Positions 34,211-42,309 of a stretch of DNA of 52,318 nucleotides are shown piece after piece. Made by a program: the position numbers and the translations under genes. The notes under the pieces are model-generated. The model saw only the letters and a list, made by a program, of their open reading frames with translations. It searched no databases and was not told the DNA's origin. The stretch spans positions 1 through 52,318 of the forward strand of contig DYGA01000006.1 of the NCBI GenBank assembly GCA_020724865.1. The letters run 5' to 3'. The first letter of the stretch is position 1, and every line of letters begins with the position of its first letter. This DNA is from Candidatus Paceibacter sp. Its GTDB lineage: Bacteria; Patescibacteriota; Patescibacteriia; S139-126.

Positions 34211-35912
34211 TAATTTTAAAACTGACTAATTCAGCTGTATTTTCTACATGTGGTCCGCCACATAATTCTCTACTAAACCAATCATTTTCTTCGCCTACTG
34301 TATAAACTTTAACTTTTTCACCATATTTTTGTACAAATAATCCCAAAGCACCTTTTTGTTTTGCTTCAGTAACTGTCATTTCTGTCCACCACACTCTTAG
34401 ATGCTTTTTTATTTGTTCATTTACCATATCTTCAACTTGTTGAATCTCAGCTGGAGTCATTTTGGTAGGATGAGAAAAATCAAAACGTAAACGATCTTTT
34501 GTTATATTTGATCCTTTTTGGGCAACGTGGTCACCTAAAACTTTTCTTAAAGCAGCGTGTAATAAATGAGTAGCAGTATGGAGTCGCTTTACTTCTTCAC
34601 TATGGTCGGCCAATCCACCAGCGAATTTTTGTTCACTACCGACCCGGGAAAGCTCTTGATGAGCTTTTAATTTTTCATAAAATGAATCTAAATCAACCTC
34701 AACTCCCAAACGTTTAATTTCATCAATTGGATAACCATAAGTTGTATAAAGTTGGAAAGCCTCTTCGCCGCTTAACTTACCATTACTAATAAATTGTTTT
34801 ACTTTTTTTTCGCCTTCATTTAAAACTTTGTTAAATTTTTCTTCTTCAATAGAAATTTCCGAAATAATTCTTTGTTTATTTCTAAAAAGTTCCTGATAAG
34901 GATTGTTCAATGTTTCAATCACTACTTGGGCTATATCTTGTAAAAAATAACTATCAATTCCCAATTCTCTGCCTCGCCTTATTGCTGCACGTAATAATCT
35001 CCTAACCACATACCCCTGATCAACATTAGCTGGCACAACTCCTTGATCATCACCCATTATCATTACAGCTGCTCGAATGTGATCGGTAATTATTCTAACA
35101 GCTTTAATATTATTTTTAACAACTGCTAAATCTAAAACCCGATTATAAATTGGTTTTAAGGTATCAACCTGATAAACATCATGGTAATTATTTAAAACTG
35201 CAACCGTTCTTTCTAAACCCATACCTGTATCAACATTTTTCTGCTGAGCTTGAATATAATTACCTGTTTCATCTTTATAATATTGCATAAACACATCATT
35301 CCAAATTTCTACCCAATTTGTTTCATCATTGCCAGGATTGGAACCTTGTGGGGGCAAACCTTCACCTACCCAATAAAACATTTCTGTATCAGGTCCACAG
35401 GGACCAGTTTTACCCGCCGGTCCCCACCAATTATTTTTCTTTGGTAGATAGGCAATTTTATGTTTAGGCACACCTAAAGCTAGCCAAATTTTAGCAGATT
35501 CTTCATCTCGAGGTGCATCCTTATCTCCAGCAAAAACCGACACTGCTATTTTGTTTTTATCAAGTCCTAACCATTTTTCTGAAGTTAAAAATTCCCAAGA
35601 ATATTCAATTGCCTCTTGTTTAAAATAATCACCTAAAGACCAATTTCCTAACATTTCAAAAAATGTCAAATGAGTATTATCGCCCACTTCTTCTATATCG
35701 CCAGTCCTAATACATTTTTGATAATTGACCAATCTATTGCCGCTCGGGTGTTTCTCTCCCATTAAGTAAGGTACTAAAGGGTGCATCCCGGCAGTGGTAA
35801 ACAATACAGTCGGGTCATTTTCTGGAATTAATGAAGCACCATCAATAATCGTATGATTTTTGCTAACAAAAAAATCTAAATATTTTTGTCTTAATTCTTT
35901 GGTGGTTATCAT
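34152..35912 (-). CDS. alaS: Alanyl-tRNA synthetase without C-Ala domain
   Basis: Charges tRNA-Ala and removes mischarged Ser/Gly. The catalytic domain begins with LRQKYLDFFVSKNHTII and includes FTTAGMHPLVPYL; the editing domain has HTATHLLH and the CGGPH zinc motif near the C-terminus. At 586 residues it stops right after the editing domain (SSAGVRRIKAVVGK), so the roughly 250-residue coiled-coil and C-Ala region of ordinary enzymes is absent. No frameshift is seen and a terminator follows at once, so the short form is genuine. Short forms are, as far as I recall, common in Patescibacteria. Confidence 0.95.
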   Translation of the reverse strand: MITTKELRQKYLDFFVSKNHTIIDGASLIPENDPTVLFTTAGMHPLVPYLMGEKHPSGNRLVNYQKCIRTGDIEEVGDNTHLTFFEMLGNWSLGDYFKQEAIEYSWEFLTSEKWLGLDKNKIAVSVFAGDKDAPRDEESAKIWLALGVPKHKIAYLPKKNNWWGPAGKTGPCGPDTEMFYWVGEGLPPQGSNPGNDETNWVEIWNDVFMQYYKDETGNYIQAQQKNVDTGMGLERTVAVLNNYHDVYQVDTLKPIYNRVLDLAVVKNNIKAVRIITDHIRAAVMIMGDDQGVVPANVDQGYVVRRLLRAAIRRGRELGIDSYFLQDIAQVVIETLNNPYQELFRNKQRIISEISIEEEKFNKVLNEGEKKVKQFISNGKLSGEEAFQLYTTYGYPIDEIKRLGVEVDLDSFYEKLKAHQELSRVGSEQKFAGGLADHSEEVKRLHTATHLLHAALRKVLGDHVAQKGSNITKDRLRFDFSHPTKMTPAEIQQVEDMVNEQIKKHLRVWWTEMTVTEAKQKGALGLFVQKYGEKVKVYTVGEENDWFSRELCGGPHVENTAELVSFKIIKEEASSAGVRRIKAVVGK

Positions 35913-35942
35913 ATTTTCTACAAAAGTATATAAGTATATGTG

Positions 35943-35971
35943 ATTATAAATATAAATTACATTTAAAGCAA
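35943..35971 (-). promoter_or_regulatory. Probable promoter of alaS
   Basis: Minus-strand TTGCTT (35971-35966), 17-bp spacer, TATAAT (35948-35943), giving a leader of about 24 nt. A second -10-like TATACT nearer the start is an alternative. Confidence 0.5.
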
Positions 35972-35978
35972 ATTATAA

Positions 35979-37058
35979 CTATTGTATAATTCCCCCTCCT
36001 AAACAAACATCGCCCTGATAAAAAACCACACTTTGTCCTGGGGTTACTGCTCGTTGCGGTTCTTTAAATTGAACTGTTAATAATTTATTATTTTTATCTA
36101 AATAATCAATGATTGCTTCCTGGTCGGCTTGACGATAACGGATTTTCGCTTTTACTGTCAAAGGAAATTTTGTTTGTTTAACTAACCAATTAATATTACT
36201 GGCCACTAATTCTTTTTTATAAAGTTTTGGATGATGAGCTCCTTTAACCACATACAAAATATTCTTTTTCATATCTTTATCTACTACATACAAAGGCAAA
36301 CCCGTACCTCCAACCTTTATTCCCCGCCGTTGGCCAATCGTATACCAAGCCAATCCTTCATGGCGGCCAATAACTTTTTTACTTTCGGCATCAATAATAT
36401 CACCTGGCGTTGCTTTGATGTATTGGGATAAAAAAAGCCGTAAATCAACCTCACCAATAAAACAAATCCCTTGGGAATCGGGTTTATCTTTGGTAGGCAA
36501 TTTCATTTGTCTAGCTAGATTTCTAATTTCTGACTTAGTATAATCACCCACAGGAAATAAAACATGTTCTAATACTTGAGGGTTAATTCCGTATAAAAAA
36601 TATGATTGGTCTTTATTTTGATCTTTACCTTTTAATAATTGTACGCCAGACTTAATCCTTTTAATCCGAGCGTAATGACCAGTAGCAATATAATCTACGC
36701 CTAGAGATAGAGCTTGCTCAAAAAAAAGTTTAAATTTAATTTCTGAATTACATAAAATATCTGGATTGGGTGTACGACCAACTTTATATTCAGAAAAAAA
36801 ATAATCAATAACTTGACGTTTATACTGTTGTTCAAAATTAAAAACTTCTAATGGTATATTTAATTTTTCTGCTACTGCCTGGGCATCGGCTAAATCTTTC
36901 TGCCAAGGACAATCATCAAGAACTGCAAAATTATCTGACCAATTTTTCATAAATACCCCGATAACTTCATAACCTTGCTGTAATAATAAAGCAGCGGCCA
37001 CTGAGGAATCAACGCCGCCGGACATACCAACTATTACTTTTCTTTTAGGCTTAGACAT
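35979..37058 (-). CDS. mnmA: tRNA-specific 2-thiouridylase MnmA
   Basis: Adds sulphur to U34 of tRNA-Glu, -Gln and -Lys, which fits the two tRNAs in this window. PP-loop GMSGGVDSS at 11-19; catalytic cysteines are in PDILCNSEIKF and DSQGICFIGE. C-terminal beta-barrel domain present; 359 residues, normal. 12 bp after uppP, so probably the second gene of that unit. No sulphur relay proteins are nearby. Confidence 0.95.
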   Translation of the reverse strand: MSKPKRKVIVGMSGGVDSSVAAALLLQQGYEVIGVFMKNWSDNFAVLDDCPWQKDLADAQAVAEKLNIPLEVFNFEQQYKRQVIDYFFSEYKVGRTPNPDILCNSEIKFKLFFEQALSLGVDYIATGHYARIKRIKSGVQLLKGKDQNKDQSYFLYGINPQVLEHVLFPVGDYTKSEIRNLARQMKLPTKDKPDSQGICFIGEVDLRLFLSQYIKATPGDIIDAESKKVIGRHEGLAWYTIGQRRGIKVGGTGLPLYVVDKDMKKNILYVVKGAHHPKLYKKELVASNINWLVKQTKFPLTVKAKIRYRQADQEAIIDYLDKNNKLLTVQFKEPQRAVTPGQSVVFYQGDVCLGGGIIQ

Positions 37059-37070
37059 TAAAATAAATTG

Positions 37071-37871
37071 TTAGACTAAGTAATTAAAAATAAAAAGTAT
37101 AAAACCAAGGATTAATCGATACCAAACAAATATTTTTAAATTTTTGTTAGTTAAAATTTTTAAAAACCAAGCGATGGCAAAATAACCAGAAATAAAACTG
37201 GTCAAAAACCCAATACTTATATTGAGTATAATAAATTCTTCTGGTTGTTTTATAAGTTCTATTAAATTTAATAGTCCGGCAGCAGCAATTAAAGGTATAC
37301 TCATAATAAAACTAAATCGAGCAGCCAAACTCCTAGATAGAGACTGAAACAAACCAGCTGTGATTGTAATACCACTGCGAGACGTTCCGGGAAGTAAACT
37401 TAAAACTTGAGCCAAACCAATTATCAAACCTTGTTTCCAATTCAGTTCCGATAAATCTATTAGTTGATTTTGTTTTTTTTCTATATAATTATCGGCCCAC
37501 CACATTATCAGCGCCCAAAAAACTAAATTAAAAAGTACCAATCCGGGCAACCTTAAATCATTACTAATAAAATCTTTTGCCAAAAAACCAACTAATCCTG
37601 CTGGCATAATACTTAATAAAATTATTAATAAAACTTTTTTGTTCAACTTATCATTTTTATCAAACAAACCTGTAAATAAAGAAAAGATATCTTTTCTAAA
37701 ATAAATCAAAACAGCTAATAATGTGCCTAGATGCAAAAAAGCATCAAAAGCTAAACCAAAATCAGATAAATTAGTAAATTTTTGTAACAAAAGCAAATGC
37801 CCTGATGAAGAAATAGGTAAAAATTCTGTTAACCCTTGAACTAAACCTAAAATTGCTGTTTCCCACCACAT
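37071..37871 (-). CDS. uppP: Undecaprenyl-diphosphate phosphatase
   Basis: Recycles the C55 lipid carrier used for peptidoglycan and polysaccharide export. Motif 1 LTEFLPISSSGHL (E16, S21-S23, H25) and motif 2 LLPGTSRSGIT are intact. 266 residues, about eight membrane segments. The substrate carrier is shared with the flippase/polymerase locus and with PBP2's pathway. TATAAT lies eight bases before the ATG. Confidence 0.95.
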   Translation of the reverse strand: MWWETAILGLVQGLTEFLPISSSGHLLLLQKFTNLSDFGLAFDAFLHLGTLLAVLIYFRKDIFSLFTGLFDKNDKLNKKVLLIILLSIMPAGLVGFLAKDFISNDLRLPGLVLFNLVFWALIMWWADNYIEKKQNQLIDLSELNWKQGLIIGLAQVLSLLPGTSRSGITITAGLFQSLSRSLAARFSFIMSIPLIAAAGLLNLIELIKQPEEFIILNISIGFLTSFISGYFAIAWFLKILTNKNLKIFVWYRLILGFILFIFNYLV

Positions 37872-37879
37872 ACGATAAA

Positions 37880-37885
37880 ATTATA
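37880..37885 (-). promoter_or_regulatory. -10 box for uppP-mnmA
   Basis: Minus-strand TATAAT, eight bases before the uppP ATG. A second TATAAT lies about 13 bp further upstream; either would give a very short leader. Confidence 0.45.
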
Positions 37886-37928
37886 AATTAAAAATTATAA
37901 ATGTGTTGCAATTTAAGATTATTTTAGA

Positions 37929-39428
37929 TTATTTTATTTCCACTATGCTATTTTTTTCTAAAGCTTTAAGAGCTAAATTAATTCTATCCTGACTTTGGGC
38001 ATAAAGTGTAAATAATTTATCTTTGACTCTTACTTTATCTCGATAATGAACATGCATATGAATTCCGGCTATTTTATCAGTAGGCGCACCTAAGTTGACA
38101 CAGATCTCATTTATCGCTCTGTTGTTTATGAAAATAACTCGTCCACTTTTTTTGGCGTGAATTTCGTAATTTAAAGCGCCTAAAGCTACTTCGTCCGAAT
38201 CAATTTCTGGATTGCCACCTTGAGCTTCTATAATTTTTTTCATTTGTCTATCCGCATCACCACTGGCCAGTTGTCTTTGAGCAATCTTTGCTCCCCGGCC
38301 AACTTTACAATAATCAGCTAATTCTAATAAATAACCTGCCAATTTAACAGCCTTATTTTCTAAATCAATTGGTCGTAAATCCTTTTGTTGTAAAACTCTC
38401 AGTACATCTCTTGCTTCCAAAGCAGGACCAATGCCACGACCAACCGGCTCGTAAGAAGGAGTTCTTATAACTTTTATTTTCATGCCAAATTTTTTACCTA
38501 AAAAAATAAATTTTTTTTCAATTTCATCAGCAAATTTATTCTTAGGTATTTTTGTGGTTGGGCCGACGGGTAAATCAAGAACTAAATAATCTACACCCAT
38601 AGCGACTTTTTTTGCCATAATAGATACGATCATTTTATCGTATGGCTCAATTCCTAATGGTCTAGTAAGACGAACAATTTTGTCATCAGCTGGAGCCAGA
38701 TTAACACCACCTCCCCATACCATACAGGCGTGCACTTTTTTAACTATTTTTTTTATTTCTGACATAGAAAAAGTAACTGGTGCTAAAACTTCCATTGTAT
38801 CAGCCGTTCCTGAAGGTGAAGTTATGGCTCGACTAGAAGTTTTAGGAATATAAAGACCCAGTGAAGAAACAATTGGAACTACTATCATAGTAGTTCTGTT
38901 ACCAGGCAATCCGCCAACCGAATGTTTATCAACTGCCGGAACATTTAAATTTAACATCTCGCCAGTTTCAGCAACAGCTTTGGAAGTATAATATAATTCA
39001 TCTAATGTATAATCACGTAAATAACTTGAAGCAACATAATAAGTGGTTTCAATTTCCGATAATCTATCGTCAACAATGTCTTTAATAATTGAATATATTT
39101 CTTGATAATCAAGTTTTTTTCCAAATAACTTTTTTCTAATTGCTTGGATAGATGGCGGACGAGAAACAATTTCAACTTCAACAACATCATTTTTTATTTG
39201 TATATCTTTTTTATTCCATAATTCTTTAAATAAACCTATTTCTCCTGGTTTTACCTTTGAGGCTGTAGTTCTAACCTCAGCAATTCGTTTTAATTTATTA
39301 TTCCAAGTCAATTGAATTCTATCACCAGGTATTACCCCATAAAATTCAGCTTCTTTTTCATTTATTACAACTACAGGTTCATTGCCAGTTGAAAAATCAA
39401 GTTTTTTTAATTTAAGAAAAAAAGACAT
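37929..39428 (-). CDS. AMP phosphorylase (archaeal-type, thymidine phosphorylase family)
   Basis: Splits AMP (also CMP, UMP) with phosphate into base and ribose-1,5-bisphosphate, the entry step of the AMP pathway. 499 residues, the length of archaeal AMP phosphorylases, with their N-terminal beta domain (about 1-85). Family core: VDKHSVGGLPGNRT, TSSRAITSPSGTADTMEV and GVDYLVLDLPVGPTTK. The extra N-terminal domain and the linked RuBisCO and isomerase genes distinguish it from ordinary thymidine phosphorylase (about 430-440 residues). Last gene of its operon, 67 bp after RuBisCO; that gap holds no clear promoter. Confidence 0.94.
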   Translation of the reverse strand: MSFFLKLKKLDFSTGNEPVVVINEKEAEFYGVIPGDRIQLTWNNKLKRIAEVRTTASKVKPGEIGLFKELWNKKDIQIKNDVVEVEIVSRPPSIQAIRKKLFGKKLDYQEIYSIIKDIVDDRLSEIETTYYVASSYLRDYTLDELYYTSKAVAETGEMLNLNVPAVDKHSVGGLPGNRTTMIVVPIVSSLGLYIPKTSSRAITSPSGTADTMEVLAPVTFSMSEIKKIVKKVHACMVWGGGVNLAPADDKIVRLTRPLGIEPYDKMIVSIMAKKVAMGVDYLVLDLPVGPTTKIPKNKFADEIEKKFIFLGKKFGMKIKVIRTPSYEPVGRGIGPALEARDVLRVLQQKDLRPIDLENKAVKLAGYLLELADYCKVGRGAKIAQRQLASGDADRQMKKIIEAQGGNPEIDSDEVALGALNYEIHAKKSGRVIFINNRAINEICVNLGAPTDKIAGIHMHVHYRDKVRVKDKLFTLYAQSQDRINLALKALEKNSIVEIK

Positions 39429-39495
39429 ACAAAAAAATTGTTAATTTTAATTTTATTTACCTATCATTAAGCAAGAATTTTAAAAAAATCTAATA

Positions 39496-40788
39496 TTAAT
39501 TCTTAACTTCAGACCAATATTCAAGAGCAGTTTTAAGTTCTGGTCTATTTTTTGCATAAATTTGAAGATCAACTCCCAAAGATGCTGCTTCAACTGCATC
39601 GCGAGCAGCAACTGCTCCGGCAAAAGAACCGTCGGGATGACCATGAATACCACCACCGAAATTTATAATTAAATTTCTGCCTAAGATTTTGATCAATTCA
39701 GCAGCCAAACCCGGATGAAGTCCGCCAGAAGCAATCGGCATTACTGGTTTAAGTTTTGACCAATTTTCTCTTAAATAATCAATTTCCCCAGCGTCCTCTC
39801 GTAAAAAATCATTCAATGTATCTACTTCATGGGCCGTACCTTCCATTTTACCAACTACAGTTCCAGTATGTAATTGGTCAATACCTGCCAAACGTGCTAG
39901 TTTGGCTAAAATTAACATACTCATTCCTTGAGTGGAGTCTTTAGTAAACATACTATGACCGGCTCTATGACCATGTAAAATCAAACCTAAATTTTGTTTA
40001 CGTAACGCTTGTACTGCCGACCAACCCATGGCCACAATATCTACCATTACCACTCTACCGCCTTTTCTTTTAACATAACGAGCCCTTTCTAAAGCAATAT
40101 CATAAGGAGCCGTAATATTGAAAACAAAAACCTTTTTTTCCCCAGTTTCTTTTTCAACTTTCTTTCTGGTGGCGATTAACTTATCAACTCGTTCATAAAA
40201 ATTATTAAATAACATTGAAGTTAAATTTTCATCATCTTTAATAACGTCAACTCCCCCGCGCCAAGTTTCATATGCTACCGCTGCTGTTTCATCTACGCTT
40301 AAACCAACTTTAGGTTTGATAATGCTTCCCACTAAAGCCCGATTTTTTATATTCATAATTTTTCTAATACCAGCAATACCATGATAAGGGCCTAAACAGG
40401 AGTTAATATATTTCTTAGGGAAAGCAATATCCTCCAAACGCAAACGTTCAACTATCTTCATACTAAAAATATTACCACCTAAAAACGATAATAACTGTGG
40501 CAGATTTCCGATTTCAGATAAAGCTAAGGGATAAGCGATTTTAATAAATTTACGTTTTTTATCAACTTCATAAACATGTGGTTTTAATTTTTCTTTCGTA
40601 GATTCAGATAAAGTTTCTAAATGGGTCCAAGTGCCAATTGATGATTCTCCGGCTATGGCTTCAGCCACAGTTTCAAAACTATGACCTGCAGCAGGCTCAA
40701 CATGATAAATTACTAAAAATTCTTTATCTAAATTTGGTACATATTTAGGATTGATAAATCCGACATAAGAAGTTTTAAATTTTTTCAT
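39496..40788 (-). CDS. rbcL: Ribulose-bisphosphate carboxylase, archaeal-like form III
   Basis: Adds CO2 to RuBP to give two 3-phosphoglycerates. 430 residues. All catalytic positions are conserved: K158 (spinach K175), carbamate Lys K184 with D186 and E187 (K201, D203, E204), H274-R275 (H294-R295), loop-6 K314 (K334), S354 (S379) and the FGGG phosphate site at 377-380. The IKDDENLTS wording resembles archaeal form III rather than form II or II/III, though a tree is required to settle the subtype. With AMP phosphorylase and the isomerase it serves nucleotide salvage, not the Calvin cycle; no phosphoribulokinase is seen. Start overlaps the HAD stop (ATGA). Confidence 0.96.
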   Translation of the reverse strand: MKKFKTSYVGFINPKYVPNLDKEFLVIYHVEPAAGHSFETVAEAIAGESSIGTWTHLETLSESTKEKLKPHVYEVDKKRKFIKIAYPLALSEIGNLPQLLSFLGGNIFSMKIVERLRLEDIAFPKKYINSCLGPYHGIAGIRKIMNIKNRALVGSIIKPKVGLSVDETAAVAYETWRGGVDVIKDDENLTSMLFNNFYERVDKLIATRKKVEKETGEKKVFVFNITAPYDIALERARYVKRKGGRVVMVDIVAMGWSAVQALRKQNLGLILHGHRAGHSMFTKDSTQGMSMLILAKLARLAGIDQLHTGTVVGKMEGTAHEVDTLNDFLREDAGEIDYLRENWSKLKPVMPIASGGLHPGLAAELIKILGRNLIINFGGGIHGHPDGSFAGAVAARDAVEAASLGVDLQIYAKNRPELKTALEYWSEVKN

Positions 40789-41402
40789 ATGATTTTTATT
40801 AATTGTTTTAAATTATTAATTTTATAATCAACACTGGTAGGGTTAATATCAGTATTATCACGATCGCACCAGCAGGTTATAAAACCCAACGATTTTGCTG
40901 CTCTAATATTAATTATATTATCATCTATAAATAAAGTTTGCGATGATATTAATTTATATTTTTTAGTTAAAATTTTAAAAATTTTTTTATCTGGTTTGCG
41001 CGTCCCCGTCTGCCAAGAATAAAGTTGTCCAGAAAAATATTTATTAAAATTAAATTTTTTGTTTAAAAAATCTGACCATTCCCGAGGAATATTAGATAAA
41101 ATAAATAATTTTTTATTTTGCTTTTGTAAATATTTGATAACATCATAAAAATTTTTATCTAATTTGTGCCGACTTAAAAATTTTTTTTCTAAATCAAAAT
41201 TTTGTGCACCAATTTGTGGCCAAAAATCTTCTCGACTAATTTTATTAACCGCATAAAAATGGTATATTTTGCGGCTATAGCGATGGGTTTTGTGTTGCGG
41301 AAATATCGGAAAAAGCAAATCTTTTATATTATGACCAGAAGTAATTATAACTCCATAAATGTCAAAAACAATAAAATTTATTTTATAATTGCCTACAACC
41401 AT
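40785..41402 (-). CDS. HAD-superfamily hydrolase inside the AMP-RuBisCO operon
   Basis: 205 residues, HAD fold with a helical cap. Nucleophile D14 (FDIYGVI), motif II S103-N104, motif III K136 (GTRKPDKK) and motif IV D160-D161 (FIDDN). Position +2 after the nucleophile is Tyr16, not the Asp that acts as general acid in most HAD phosphatases; a DxY pattern recalls haloacid dehalogenase-like members. Overlaps the isomerase gene by 10 bases and rbcL by four, so it is tightly coupled to this pathway. Possible roles: sugar- or nucleotide-phosphate housecleaning, or clearing a RuBisCO side product. Not established. Confidence 0.8.
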   Translation of the reverse strand: MVVGNYKINFIVFDIYGVIITSGHNIKDLLFPIFPQHKTHRYSRKIYHFYAVNKISREDFWPQIGAQNFDLEKKFLSRHKLDKNFYDVIKYLQKQNKKLFILSNIPREWSDFLNKKFNFNKYFSGQLYSWQTGTRKPDKKIFKILTKKYKLISSQTLFIDDNIINIRAAKSLGFITCWCDRDNTDINPTSVDYKINNLKQLIKII

Positions 41403-42307
41403 GGATATCTTTTTCTTACTTGGGCATTTACTTGTTGAGGTTTGATTATTCCAGTTTCACAAATAATCCCGGTAATAAACTTTGCTGGCACCCGATCAAA
41501 AGCAAAATTTAAAATTTCAACTCCTAAAGGTTTATTTGGCCAAACTTCTTCAGCAGAACGAATTTCTATTTTTATATTATTTTTTTTGTCATATTTCAAA
41601 AGACTAGTAGCTACAAAAAAAGGTATTTTGTTAAGATAACAACTGGCAGCTATATCATAAGTTCCAATTTTATTGATAATGCTTCCATCCGGTTTTATTG
41701 CATCAGCTCCAACTATAACTACATCGATCATTAAATCTTTACCTGAATAAGGTGAAATTAAAAATCCACTGGCACTGTCAGTAATTTGAGTTACTTTTAT
41801 CCCTGATTTGATTAAATTTTTAACTGTTAATCTACCCTGAAAAAGTGGTCTGGTTTCATCAGCAAAAATTCTAATATTTTTTTTCCGTTTATAAACAGCT
41901 TGGATAATTTTAACAACTGTAGACGAATGACAATGGGTTAAAATATTATTATATTTTTTTATAGCTTTGACACCATTGGTGATAATTTTTTTCTCATTTT
42001 GTAAAATATAATTTTGGTATTCCAATAAAGCGTTCTTAATATTGGGGATAAAATTATCTTTATTTTTTAAATTATCTTTATTTTTTAAAAAAAAATATAA
42101 ATTTTGGGCATAAGGCTCGGTTGGCCTGATATTTACCAATTCTTTTGTTAGCTTAAAAAAATTTTTTCTCAGCTGCTGAATATTTTTTGGTGATGCTTTT
42201 TTCAAAAAAAATTGCAGCAAAGAGATAATTGCTAAAACAATATTCGTCGCTCCTTGTATTTTTAAATTTTTTATATCCAATTTAACTTTTTTTATTTTAT
42301 TTTTCAT
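41393..42307 (-). CDS. Ribose-1,5-bisphosphate isomerase (eIF2B-like family)
   Basis: Converts ribose-1,5-bisphosphate to RuBP, linking AMP phosphorylase to RuBisCO. 304 residues. The family signatures FADETRPLFQGRL (about 148-160) and VVIVGADAIKPDGSIINKIG (about 196-215) are intact. Candidate catalytic residues are C126 (THCHSS) and D202 (GAD), equivalent to the Cys/Asp pair I recall for the Thermococcus enzyme. Methylthioribose-1-phosphate isomerase is the main alternative, but size and neighbours favour R15P isomerase. Two bases after the VirD4-like ATPase stop. Confidence 0.92.
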   Translation of the reverse strand: MKNKIKKVKLDIKNLKIQGATNIVLAIISLLQFFLKKASPKNIQQLRKNFFKLTKELVNIRPTEPYAQNLYFFLKNKDNLKNKDNFIPNIKNALLEYQNYILQNEKKIITNGVKAIKKYNNILTHCHSSTVVKIIQAVYKRKKNIRIFADETRPLFQGRLTVKNLIKSGIKVTQITDSASGFLISPYSGKDLMIDVVIVGADAIKPDGSIINKIGTYDIAASCYLNKIPFFVATSLLKYDKKNNIKIEIRSAEEVWPNKPLGVEILNFAFDRVPAKFITGIICETGIIKPQQVNAQVRKRYPWL

Positions 42308-42309
42308 GA

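Noticed and set aside
37929-39428. Ordinary thymidine phosphorylase
   Set aside because: The extra N-terminal domain, a length of 499 residues, and the linked isomerase and RuBisCO point to AMP phosphorylase.
40785-41402. HAD protein as phosphoglycolate phosphatase
   Set aside because: Attractive beside RuBisCO, but the +2 Asp is missing and the lifestyle suggested is not oxygenic; left as an unassigned HAD hydrolase.
42050-42090. Short direct repeat in the R15P isomerase gene
   Set aside because: A duplicated KNKDN-encoding A/T-rich unit within the coding frame; simple low-complexity variation, not an array.
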